From contig NZ_CP054698.1 in the NCBI RefSeq assembly GCF_014023275.1, positions 1,674,001 to 1,738,000 on the forward strand: a stretch of DNA of 64,000 nt, given 5' to 3'. The position numbers and the translations under genes are program-made. Below are positions 26,192-34,066 of this stretch, in pieces. Position 1 is the first letter of the stretch; every line of letters begins with the position of its first letter. The notes under the pieces are model-generated. The model made no database searches and had not been told where the DNA came from. It worked only from the letters and a program-made list of their open reading frames with translations. The DNA is from Nostoc edaphicum CCNP1411. GTDB lineage: Bacteria; Cyanobacteriota; Cyanobacteriia; Cyanobacteriales; Nostocaceae.

Positions 26192-27316
26192 CTAAATCTT
26201 TGGTGAAAATGCAGCATATTGTTCTTTTGTTAGCACTCCATCTCTGACATTCACTTGTTTAGGAACCAGCTTTAACTGATAATATGTGTCAGCAACCGTT
26301 TGTTGTAAATTTATCAGATTATCATCAATTGGCACAATACCAAAAGTTCGCCTGTTAGTAGCTTTTCTCATGGTTATTATGTCAATTCCTAGCACAGATG
26401 AGAGAGTTTGTGCTACTTCTTCTCGATGCTGTTTAGACCATTCTTCTAAGTTTTGAATTTCCTCTAAAACTGCCTTCACTGTTTGGGGATTTTCGGTGAC
26501 AAATTTGCGGGTTGTCAAATAATATCCTCCCTGTTTATTAATTCCTGTTCCATCAACCAGGACTCTGGCTTTAGTTGCCTCTTGAGCGGCTGCATAGAAA
26601 GGGTCCCAAATTACCCATGCATCTACACTACCCTTAACAAATGCAGCACGGGCATCAGCGGGAGGCAAATATTTAGGATCAATGTCTGTATATTTCAATC
26701 CCGCTTTTTCTAAAGCTTGGACTAACAATAAGTGGGCGCTAGAACCTTTTTGAAAGGCAACTTTTTTACCTTTCAGGTCAGTAAGTTTTTGAATTGAGGA
26801 ATTCTGGGGAACAAGAATTGCTGAACCAGCAGGACTAGCAGCAATACCAGCTACGTAAGTTAATGATGCTCCCGCTGCTTGGGCAAAAATCGGCGGTGAT
26901 TCTCCTACATGTCCGAAGTCAATACTACCGACATTCATCGCTTCTAGCAATTGTGGCCCCGCAGGAAATTCGATCCATTCTACAGATATACTATCTGGTG
27001 ACAAACGTTTTTCTAAGACACCTTTGGTTTTCAGCAAAATATTCGATTTTTGATAGCCAAATCTGACTACTGTGGCTTTGCTGGAAGCCGAATTACTAAC
27101 AGGTGTGGCACTGGGATTAGAAGAATTAACAGTAGATGTCGATGAACAAGCAGCAAATAGCAAGCTTAAACACAGCCCTGTAACAAAAGCCCCTGCTATT
27201 GGTAAAGGAGAAGAAGAGAAGAATAACTTCTGTTGGTTGTTAAATGGGATATTCCTGAATTTGATCCACGATATCCACTTGGCAATGAAACGGCGAAAGA
27301 TTAGGTTAATCATCAA
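26192..27316 (-). CDS. SsuA/TauA-like sulfonate-binding lipoprotein 1
   Basis: A periplasmic binding protein of the aliphatic sulfonate/nitrate (NMT1-like) type. After a hydrophobic segment there is a lipobox (LLFAACSS). Core motifs include VRFGYQKSNILLKTKG, DFGHVGESPPIFAQAAG, LKGKKVAFQKGSSAH and VDAWVIWDPFYAAAQ, all typical of SsuA. The lipoprotein would deliver sulfonates to an SsuBC importer, but no permease or ATPase gene is in the window. The N-terminus is long (about 40 residues before the hydrophobic stretch), so a later start is possible. Confidence 0.87.
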   Translation of the reverse strand: MMINLIFRRFIAKWISWIKFRNIPFNNQQKLFFSSSPLPIAGAFVTGLCLSLLFAACSSTSTVNSSNPSATPVSNSASSKATVVRFGYQKSNILLKTKGVLEKRLSPDSISVEWIEFPAGPQLLEAMNVGSIDFGHVGESPPIFAQAAGASLTYVAGIAASPAGSAILVPQNSSIQKLTDLKGKKVAFQKGSSAHLLLVQALEKAGLKYTDIDPKYLPPADARAAFVKGSVDAWVIWDPFYAAAQEATKARVLVDGTGINKQGGYYLTTRKFVTENPQTVKAVLEEIQNLEEWSKQHREEVAQTLSSVLGIDIITMRKATNRRTFGIVPIDDNLINLQQTVADTYYQLKLVPKQVNVRDGVLTKEQYAAFSPKI

Positions 27317-27477
27317 AATGATTTCTTTGAGTTATATGAATACTATAAACTTATAGGTTTACCGGAGTATATAAATAAATTTAGGGAAATTTGACACAAA
27401 AAATAGAGGCAGGAGGGAGTCTCGATGGTCAATTACTCCTTCCCCACTTATTTATCCCAGTGCCAAAAAACACAGCG

Positions 27478-28239
27478 TTAATTCAGCAAATCAGGTTCTT
27501 CGCGCACAATTCTGTCGTAAAGGGGCTGGAAACTGAACCACCCACTTGTATGTGATCCCACTTGAGTTTGTGTTAAACGGGCTGTTTCGTGTTTGATAAT
27601 AGTCGGTCTACCGGCAGCTTCTGCTAGCAGTTGGGCTTGGCACGATCGCTCTAAGCTAATGTACCAAAAGGCAGCTTCATCTACCGTATGTCCCACAGTT
27701 AAAATGCTGTGGTTACGTAGGATTATGGCTTTCTTTGGGCCCAAAGATTGCGCCAGTCGTTGACCTTCAGAAGTTTCTAAAACTACACCTGTGAAATCGT
27801 CAAACAGGGCATGGTCTTCGTAAAAAGCACAAGAATCTTGAGTCAAGGGGTCAAGGAGACGCCCCAAACTCGACCAGGCTTTACCATAAAGTGAATGGGC
27901 GTGAGCTGCTGCAATTACATCAGGTCGAGCTTCATGAATCTGAGAATGGATGGCGAAAGCAGCTTGATTTACCTGAGCATCGCCTTTAACCACCTCACCT
28001 TCTCTGTTAACTAAGATCAAGTCAGAAACCCGGATATGACCGAAGTATGTGCCTAATGGATTGACCCAAAAATGGTCTGTAAACTCCGGATCGCGAGCCG
28101 TAATATGGCCTGCGATTCCTTCGCTGAACCCAAACTTACCAAACAGGCGAAAGGCAGCGGCTAGGCGTCGCTTGCGGTGCAGACGTTCGTCTTCAACTCG
28201 CTCGAATACTGGGGGTTGTGGTCTATCGTACTTGGGCAT
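27478..28239 (-). CDS. Class II aldolase/adducin family protein
   Basis: The zinc-binding histidines of class II aldolases are visible as AAAHAHSLYG and ILRNHSILTVG, along with the substrate-site GFSEGIAGHITARDP and the acidic residue in CAFYEDHALF. Family members act on sugar-phosphate-like substrates (fuculose-, ribulose-phosphate); the substrate here is unknown. I set the start at ATG 28239 after GAGGAGGAAG, which gives MPKYDRPQP. The longer frame would overlap most of the cysteine dioxygenase tail and looks non-natural. Overlap with the upstream gene is 17 bp, implying translational coupling. Confidence 0.87.
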   Translation of the reverse strand: MPKYDRPQPPVFERVEDERLHRKRRLAAAFRLFGKFGFSEGIAGHITARDPEFTDHFWVNPLGTYFGHIRVSDLILVNREGEVVKGDAQVNQAAFAIHSQIHEARPDVIAAAHAHSLYGKAWSSLGRLLDPLTQDSCAFYEDHALFDDFTGVVLETSEGQRLAQSLGPKKAIILRNHSILTVGHTVDEAAFWYISLERSCQAQLLAEAAGRPTIIKHETARLTQTQVGSHTSGWFSFQPLYDRIVREEPDLLN

Positions 28240-28897
28240 GTTCTTTTTCTTCCTCCTCTTTACAGGGAGCGTTGGAATATCCAGAGCGAAAGGATTTGAC
28301 GCTGTGAGATTCTGGGATGAACTGGTGACGCAAGACGCAACCAGTATCATTACCCAAGATATGAATGGATACAGATGCGTTTTGGGATGTGGTTTTGACA
28401 GCGTGGATATCACCATCTGGGGGTAAGAGGCGGTAGATATCCCCTGGTTGAAGCATACGCACTTCAGTTACTTGTAATTGTGCGTGTCCTTCAGCATCAC
28501 CGTTATCTACACGGCGATAGACTGTTTCTTCTTGATTGCCTTTGTATAAACCAATCAATCCCCAGGCTAAATGGTCGTGGACGGGAGTCGTGGAACCTGG
28601 AGGAATCACCAAGCTGAAAACTGACAGGGAACGGTCTTTGGCGCGATAAAGTAGCCACTGACCAATACCGCTGCCCATCCGGCTTTCGGGATTGACTTGG
28701 GCAAACTTTTCCGGTAGCCATTCCTGTTGGGCAAGGAGTTCTTGAAAATAGGGTTCTAATCTAGCTAGAGTTTGTGTGCGATCGTCAACAGTACTAGCGC
28801 TAATTTCCCGCACTGTTGCTACAAAGGATCGTAGTTCCTGGCTTTCAATAAACCATTGGTCTTCTGGCAATGGTTCTAAGATGGTGTGGTTCGTCAT
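28223..28897 (-). CDS. Cysteine dioxygenase-family cupin
   Basis: A 224-residue protein with the Fe-binding cupin signature: TPVHDHLAWGLIGLYKG near residue 105 and DIHAVKT near 160. This is the pattern of cysteine dioxygenase type I, which oxidises cysteine to cysteine sulfinate, though the family also includes thiol dioxygenases for other small thiols. The C-terminus is very charged (KEEEEKEHAQVR) because it is read through the ribosome-binding site of the next gene. Overlap with that gene and the sulfonate neighbours point to a role in organosulfur breakdown. Confidence 0.86.
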   Translation of the reverse strand: MTNHTILEPLPEDQWFIESQELRSFVATVREISASTVDDRTQTLARLEPYFQELLAQQEWLPEKFAQVNPESRMGSGIGQWLLYRAKDRSLSVFSLVIPPGSTTPVHDHLAWGLIGLYKGNQEETVYRRVDNGDAEGHAQLQVTEVRMLQPGDIYRLLPPDGDIHAVKTTSQNASVSIHILGNDTGCVLRHQFIPESHSVKSFRSGYSNAPCKEEEEKEHAQVR

Positions 28898-28957
28898 CTA
28901 TATTCCTCTATTTGGGAGGCTACTAAGATTAACTAATTCGTAATTCGTAATTCGTAA

Positions 28958-29167
28958 CTATGAATTACGAACTATTTTAGTGCCAGGGTGAATCTTGAAG
29001 CCAAGTTGCTCAAGTTTGAGATGAGAAAGGGACTCTTTTAAAATGATAGTAAAGGGATATCGCTGGAATACGGTAGCTTTACCTTGTGACAATAGCAGCC
29101 TAGCACGGCTAATGCGTACTGGATATAACGGTTGTTGGTTGGCATCGAGAATGAATACTTTGGTCAT
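28958..29167 (-). pseudogene. IscB remnant (RRXRR/PLMP domain only)
   Basis: The 69 residues match the beginning of IscB nucleases, with VFILDANQQPLYPVRISRAR, LLSQGKATVFQRYPFTIILK and then LGFKIHPGTK. The last should be the RuvC-I motif KIDPGSKTTG, but the Asp is His. The frame ends in IVRNS at a GTAATTC tandem repeat. RuvC-II/III, bridge helix and HNH are absent, so it cannot cut DNA. No omega-RNA-like structure is evident in the 160 bp upstream, which instead holds CTGCGTACCTCTGCG-type repeats. Confidence 0.82.
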
Positions 29168-29327
29168 GCAATTTTGAAATAATCAAATTATTTACAGCAG
29201 TTTTCAGGTGAAACAGGGAGTAGAAAGTGGTGTAGTTAAATTACTACTTAAAGACACTCTGCGTACCTCTGCGGTTACTTTGCGTACCTCTGCGTTGAAA
29301 AACACTACGATTTTACGCAACGCTGCA

Positions 29328-30446
29328 CTAAGCGACAATACTGGCTTGTTGCTCCCGCCGTTGCACTTCTGCGCGGACTAGGGGAATCACATCACGACCA
29401 TAAGCGATCGCATCTCCTAATGGATCAAATCCCCGAATCAATAGAGTAGTTACCCCTGCATCATAGTAATCTACAAGAGACTCTGCTACTTGCTCCGGTG
29501 TACCAACAAGGGCAGTAGTATTACCATAAGCACCAGTAGCAGCAGCAATTGGCGTCCACAAGCGCTTATCGAAAATTTCGCTTTCTTGGGCAAACTGTAG
29601 TAACCGATTGGAACCCACAGCTTGCGGGCGTGCTGAATTAAGATAAGGAGTTATCGGTTGATTTTCTGTTTTTGCAGCCCGAATTTCCTTAACACGCGAT
29701 AGAATCGAGTGCGCCCGTTCCCAAGCCTTCTTCTCCGTATCACCCAGAATCGGTCGCAGCGAGACACTAAAGCGTAGCGATCGCCCTGGTGGTGTGACCG
29801 CTTTTACTTCGCGTATCCGTTCTTTAACCGCCGCAATGGGTTCTCCCCACATGGCATAGACATCACTATGCTTTGCACCCACAGGTACAGCTGCACCAGA
29901 AGCACCGCCAAAATACAGAGGTATGTGGGGTTGTTGTAAAGGCTTCACATCTGAGTAAGCATCTTTCACACGGTAAAATTCGCCCTCATAGTCGAAGGGA
30001 GTATTGCTTGTCCACACCCGGCGCACTATATCGAGGTACTCATCTGTACGGCGATAGCGAGTATCGTGGTCAAACCAATCACCGTCCCGTTGCTGTTCGG
30101 CATCGCTGCCACCTGTAATAATATGTACAGCAATGCGACCATTAGTAAAATGATCCAAAGTTGCCGTTTTGCGTGCGAAGAGTGTAGGAGCCACAAAACC
30201 AGGGCGGTGGGCGATTAAAAACTTCAACCGTTCTGTTGCAGCCGCCGCGAACGACGCCACAGTTAAGCCATCGGGGCCAGTGGAGCCATAACCAACCAGT
30301 ACCCGATCAAAGCCACCATCTTCATGTGCTTTAGCAAACTTGCGAACATAAGCGGGATCTATGGAACCGCCCGTGATTGAAACTGTCGGTTCATCTAACT
30401 CAGATATTTGTCGCGTTCCAATCATCCCAATAAATTCAATTGGCAT
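29328..30446 (-). CDS. ssuD: Alkanesulfonate monooxygenase-type LLM flavoprotein (SsuD-like)
   Basis: A 372-residue TIM-barrel luciferase-like monooxygenase. It has FDRVLVGYGSTGPDGLTVAS, LKFLIAHRPGFVAPTLFAR, NGRIAVHIITGGSDAEQ and DEYLDIVRRVWTS, all characteristic of SsuD and close relatives that use FMNH2 and O2 to release sulfite from alkanesulfonates. GAGGT precedes the ATG. It lies between two SsuA-like lipoprotein genes on the same strand. The NAD(P)H:FMN reductase SsuE is not recognised, although the nitroreductase 4 kb downstream could substitute. Confidence 0.87.
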   Translation of the reverse strand: MPIEFIGMIGTRQISELDEPTVSITGGSIDPAYVRKFAKAHEDGGFDRVLVGYGSTGPDGLTVASFAAAATERLKFLIAHRPGFVAPTLFARKTATLDHFTNGRIAVHIITGGSDAEQQRDGDWFDHDTRYRRTDEYLDIVRRVWTSNTPFDYEGEFYRVKDAYSDVKPLQQPHIPLYFGGASGAAVPVGAKHSDVYAMWGEPIAAVKERIREVKAVTPPGRSLRFSVSLRPILGDTEKKAWERAHSILSRVKEIRAAKTENQPITPYLNSARPQAVGSNRLLQFAQESEIFDKRLWTPIAAATGAYGNTTALVGTPEQVAESLVDYYDAGVTTLLIRGFDPLGDAIAYGRDVIPLVRAEVQRREQQASIVA

Positions 30447-30547
30447 AATGTATCACCTCAAAAATTACAAACCTTATTCGGGAAGGGGAATTAGGAAAAT
30501 TCCCCTACGATCTGAATGGCACTAAGAAAAGATACAGCCCTTGCTCT

Positions 30548-30665
30548 AACTGGTTCCCAGCCTAGAGGCTGGAAACCCATTCTGGGAGGCTCCGCCTCCA
30601 GTAGCTTGACAAGAGGCAGAGCCTCTTTAAATACATTCCCAGCCTCCAGGCTGGGAACGAGAGAG
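30548..30665. repeat. GTTCCCAGCC interspersed palindromic repeat, copy 1
   Basis: GGTTCCCAGCCTAGAGGCTGG opens and CCAGCCTCCAGGCTGGGAACGAG closes the element; between them GGAGGCTCCGCCTCC and GAGGCAGAGCCTC form further hairpins. A shorter relative is at 43820-43890. It lies in the gap between ssuD and the second ssuA-like gene. A pyrimidine-rich CCCCTG tandem stretch (30692-30725) then runs up to the stop codon. Confidence 0.7.
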
Positions 30666-30724
30666 CTAGAGAACGATAAAATAATTCTTCTCTGTTTCCC
30701 CTGCTTCCCCTGCCTCCCCTGCTC

Positions 30725-31837
30725 CTACTTAGCCGTGGGGCAGATAGTCGCAGCAACATCTACCCTTTTTGGTAGAATCTTTTGCTCCAGCATCCAGTCA
30801 GCAGTCTTCTGAATTTTGGCAACATCATCAGCATTAGGTGTGACAAGTAGCTGTGGCCCTTGATTCTCAATTACCTGCTTGGCTACGGCTGGGGAGATTT
30901 TGATGTCCTTGACCAGAAATTCTGCTGATTTTGCCGTATTTGTATTCAACCAATCATATTCCTCACCTAAACCGCTAAAAGCTGCTTTCACTGCTTCTGG
31001 AGATTTAGCCGCAGCCTCATTACGCACAAGCATTACGTTGTAAGTGGGAGCTGGATGGGTTGTGGTGATTCTTCTAGCACCATGCTCTAATTTGGCAACT
31101 GAGATATATGGTTCCCAAACTGCCCAAGCATCCACGGTTCCTTGGTATAGAGCGGGTGCGGCATCAGTTGGCGCTAAGAAAACGCGCTGAACTTTATCTT
31201 TAGAAATATTCTCTTTTTCCAATACTTTCAATAACAGGTACTCACCTGCACCAGCCTGATTTACGGCAACTTTTTTACCTACAAGGTCAGCGGGTTTACG
31301 GATAGGAGAATTGCCTCGTACAACGATCGCACTGGACAATGATTCAGGTCTGGGACGCTGGACAGCCCCAATGCAAATATCCTGACCGGCAGCAATAGCT
31401 GATAACCCAGGAATATCTCCACACCCGCCAATATCGGCTTGATTAGCACTAATTGCTTGGAGTAAAGTAGCACATCGGTCAAACGGGCCAGCCCATTCCG
31501 CTTTAATATTCTGAGCTGCAAGCTTCTTTGCTAACTCTCCTCGTTGACGTGCAATTGGTACTACACCTCCCTTTTGGTATCCCAGGCGAATCAAACTGGT
31601 TTTCTCTTGAGTCTGGTTACTGACATTTTGGGCAGTGGTATTAGTATTTGCAGAGTTACTGGGAGTGCAGCCAGAAATTGCCAAACCTAGCCAGGAACTA
31701 GCAACCAATAAGGCACTAAGGGACTTGGTTGAGCGTTGTGGCAATAAAAATAAGAACTTTTTGAACTGATTCAACAACTCTTTTATTACTCCTTTTATTA
31801 AAGATAAGAATGAGAGTCTAGATGTCAATTCCAGCAC
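30725..31837 (-). CDS. SsuA/TauA-like sulfonate-binding lipoprotein 2
   Basis: A second NMT1/SsuA-type binding protein. The lipobox is LAISGCTPS (Cys near residue 57), followed by IRLGYQKGGVVPIARQRG, QADIGGCGDIPGLSAIAAG, VVRGNSPIRKPADLVGKKVA and VDAWAVWEPYISVAK. Only moderately similar by eye to lipoprotein 1, so the ligands may differ. The frame can only start at GTG (31837) or at a TTG about 20 codons later, which follows AAAGAG and would give a more usual signal peptide. Probably co-transcribed with ssuD. Confidence 0.86.
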   Translation of the reverse strand: MLELTSRLSFLSLIKGVIKELLNQFKKFLFLLPQRSTKSLSALLVASSWLGLAISGCTPSNSANTNTTAQNVSNQTQEKTSLIRLGYQKGGVVPIARQRGELAKKLAAQNIKAEWAGPFDRCATLLQAISANQADIGGCGDIPGLSAIAAGQDICIGAVQRPRPESLSSAIVVRGNSPIRKPADLVGKKVAVNQAGAGEYLLLKVLEKENISKDKVQRVFLAPTDAAPALYQGTVDAWAVWEPYISVAKLEHGARRITTTHPAPTYNVMLVRNEAAAKSPEAVKAAFSGLGEEYDWLNTNTAKSAEFLVKDIKISPAVAKQVIENQGPQLLVTPNADDVAKIQKTADWMLEQKILPKRVDVAATICPTAK

Positions 31838-31859
31838 TCTCGTTTTTACTGCTCATTTA

Positions 31860-31944
31860 GGGATTTCCAAGGAATAAATCATCCAATTTTGTGGGATAGT
31901 CTCACAATCATTTGTAGTTGGATATTTTTATTGGGAAGTCTCTT
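31860..31944. repeat. AGGGACTTCC-family element, short copy
   Basis: An 85 bp version: AGGGATTTCCAAGGAATAAA at the left, TTGGATATTTTTATTGGGAA then GTCTCT at the right. It lacks the C-rich middle of the 124 bp copies. Confidence 0.65.
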
Positions 31945-32043
31945 AGCTGTGATATTAATTTTCGTAAATACGGTAAACTGGTCGGATAACCGTTGAATTA
32001 CTACAAGCAGAAATTATCACATACAAATTTAAAAAGCAATAGG

Positions 32044-32140
32044 CTAGTACCGCAAGGCGGAATTAAAAATTAAAAATGAAGACAGCGTAAGGGTTTTGTT
32101 GATTGGGAATGGGTGGTTTATTTCCGCCGTGATGTACTAG
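32044..32140. repeat. CTAGTAC-family MITE-like element, copy 1
   Basis: A 97 bp element with imperfect 19 bp terminal inverted repeats (CTAGTACCGCAAGGCGGAA against CTAGTACATCACGGCGGAA). It contains ATTAAAAATTAAAAATG and GGGAATGGGTGGTTTATT. The copy at 49860-49970 has almost the same sequence with two extra TTAAAAA heptamers. With the element at 31860 it fills most of the 383 bp gap 31838-32220. Confidence 0.78.
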
Positions 32141-32220
32141 CTGTTAGGGGAAACAAAGCGTAGCCTTTTATCTTTGTAGTTTTTGGGATTTACGCAATTA
32201 AGCGGACATGATATTACAGT

Positions 32221-34053
32221 TTAAAATGGCGTAATTGCTTGTAAATGCAGGGTTTTCTCTAACTGCGGATGCTCGAAGCGAAGTTCTCTGGCGTGCAGAT
32301 GTAACCGACTAGTAACTGCACAGCATCCATAAAGGCGATCGCCTAAAATAGTTACCCCAAGTCCTCGCGCATCAGCGGCATGAACCCTCAACTGATGAGT
32401 GCGTCCTGTTCGCGGCGTAAATTCTACGCGGGTGTAGTCTCCTTCTCTCGTCATTACCTGGAAGTGTGTCAAGCTGGGTTTGCCATGTTGCCAATCAACT
32501 TTTTGCTCAGGGCGATTTTCCGGATCTCCCCACAGTGGTAAATCAATCACACCTTGCTCAACTTTCACAGCACCGGAAAGTATGGCTTCATAAACCTTGT
32601 GAATCTGCCGTTGCTGAAACTGCTGGCTGAGTTGCCGATGAGTTTGGCGATCGCGTGCTAACAACAAAATCCCGGAAGTTTCCTGATCTAGGCGATGCAC
32701 AGATACAAGTGCCATGCCATCAAATAACAAATTACGTAAGCGACTCAACACACTATCTTGGCGATCGCGATAACGACCAGGTACCGAAAGTAATCCAGCA
32801 GGTTTGTTTACAGCAATCAGCCATTCGTCTTCATAAATAATGGGTAAAGAGAGGCTTCTTACTCCCCCTTCCCTTGCAGGGAAGGGGGCTGGGGGGTTAG
32901 GTCTTAATCCTGAGAGCAAAAACCCCATTAATGGCTGACATCGCTCCGTACACGCTCCATAAAATTCTCCCTGGATTTTATCTTGATTTACTGAAGACGC
33001 ACCCCACCAAAATTCTGCCATTGCCAATGGTTTGAGATTATTTGTTGCAGCATAATGGAGCAGTTTTGGGGCACAACAATCTCCTGTACCAGTGGGCGAA
33101 CCTCCTGGCATCAATTCTTGCAATGATTGCGATCGCCCAGAAAAATTTGTCAGGCTGTAGGTAGCGTGCATCTGAGCTTGGAGTTGACGGGATAGGGCTT
33201 TACGCTGTTGTTTCAGTTCACTAATTCGCGCATCCGTTGCTGCAATTAACTGTTGTAGAGGCTGTAATACCGCGTTTTGCTGGCGTTTAAGTTGTCGTCG
33301 CTCAATTCCCTGCTGACGACTCTCTTCATCGAGTTGTTCAAGAGCAATAGTCAGGGCTTCTGAAGTGAGTGTATTGCAGATTTGCTGACGTTTTTCCTGT
33401 CGTTGATGTTTGCAATGGCGATGGCGATCGCTCATTGCTTGCAACTGCTGCTCAAACTCATGAAACAGAGTTTCATACTGCTGGCGTTCGGTCAGTTGCT
33501 TCAAGCTAAGAATTTCCTGCTTAATTGCGTCCAACTGTGCCAAAGTGTGGGCTTCCTCTAAAGCAACCTCGTCTCGTCCTGGAATTGGTGAAACCCAGCC
33601 CTCAACTAAACTGCAACCATTCAAAAGACCGGAAAAGGCTTTGAGTACCCGTTGTTCGCCATTAGGCAGTTCAACCAATAGGATTCCATACATCTTGCCT
33701 TCACGAGAATAACATTCATTGAAAGCGACGGGAAACTCCATTCCCTTGTGTGTGGAGAGGGATAGTCGCCCCGTCGCTTGGGGCACTGGGCATGGGGCAT
33801 TGGTAACATCTTCCCTATGCCCTATGCCCGATTCCCCATGCCCAAAAACTCCATCCCCTTGTGGGTGGAGTTTTTCATTGTTGGCAAGGTGTTTCATTAG
33901 TCCGTTGGCGATCGCTTCGGACATTGAGGTACGGGGTAGTTTTAGGCAATCGCCACTTTGAGGACAACGCCCTTCGTACCAATAACTACAAGATGAGTCG
34001 CTGACTGTAAAATCGCAGTCGATGAAATCTGAAAGTACATGCAGAATTACCAT
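32221..34053 (-). CDS. RluA-family pseudouridine synthase with long cyanobacterial N-terminal region
   Basis: The C-terminal 210 residues are a RluA-type synthase: IIYEDEWLIAVNKPAGLLSVPG, catalytic Asp in HRLDQETSGILLLARD, HKVYEA and RTGRTHQLRVHAA. It isomerises uridine in rRNA or tRNA; the target is unknown. The first 350 residues include a Cys-containing start (CDFTVSDSSCSYWYEGRCP) and a Gln-rich coiled coil (ERQQYETLFHEFEQQLQAM). Two stretches are repeat-derived: residues about 62-106, from a roughly 115 bp insertion flanked by direct repeats at 33731-33871, and a Pro-rich linker (RPNPPAPFPAREGG) from a hairpin element at 32861-32905. Confidence 0.88.
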   Translation of the reverse strand: MVILHVLSDFIDCDFTVSDSSCSYWYEGRCPQSGDCLKLPRTSMSEAIANGLMKHLANNEKLHPQGDGVFGHGESGIGHREDVTNAPCPVPQATGRLSLSTHKGMEFPVAFNECYSREGKMYGILLVELPNGEQRVLKAFSGLLNGCSLVEGWVSPIPGRDEVALEEAHTLAQLDAIKQEILSLKQLTERQQYETLFHEFEQQLQAMSDRHRHCKHQRQEKRQQICNTLTSEALTIALEQLDEESRQQGIERRQLKRQQNAVLQPLQQLIAATDARISELKQQRKALSRQLQAQMHATYSLTNFSGRSQSLQELMPGGSPTGTGDCCAPKLLHYAATNNLKPLAMAEFWWGASSVNQDKIQGEFYGACTERCQPLMGFLLSGLRPNPPAPFPAREGGVRSLSLPIIYEDEWLIAVNKPAGLLSVPGRYRDRQDSVLSRLRNLLFDGMALVSVHRLDQETSGILLLARDRQTHRQLSQQFQQRQIHKVYEAILSGAVKVEQGVIDLPLWGDPENRPEQKVDWQHGKPSLTHFQVMTREGDYTRVEFTPRTGRTHQLRVHAADARGLGVTILGDRLYGCCAVTSRLHLHARELRFEHPQLEKTLHLQAITPF

Positions 34054-34066
34054 ACCCTAAACAGCC

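Noticed and set aside
28240..28416. Longer N-terminus for the class II aldolase gene
   Set aside because: It would lie wholly within the cysteine dioxygenase gene, has no ribosome site, and the domain begins after the internal ATG at 28239, which has GAGGAGG.
29168..29327. IscB omega RNA upstream of the remnant
   Set aside because: The stretch consists mainly of CTGCGTACCTCTGCG-type repeats and shows no extended structure; with the protein gone, an RNA gene cannot be supported.
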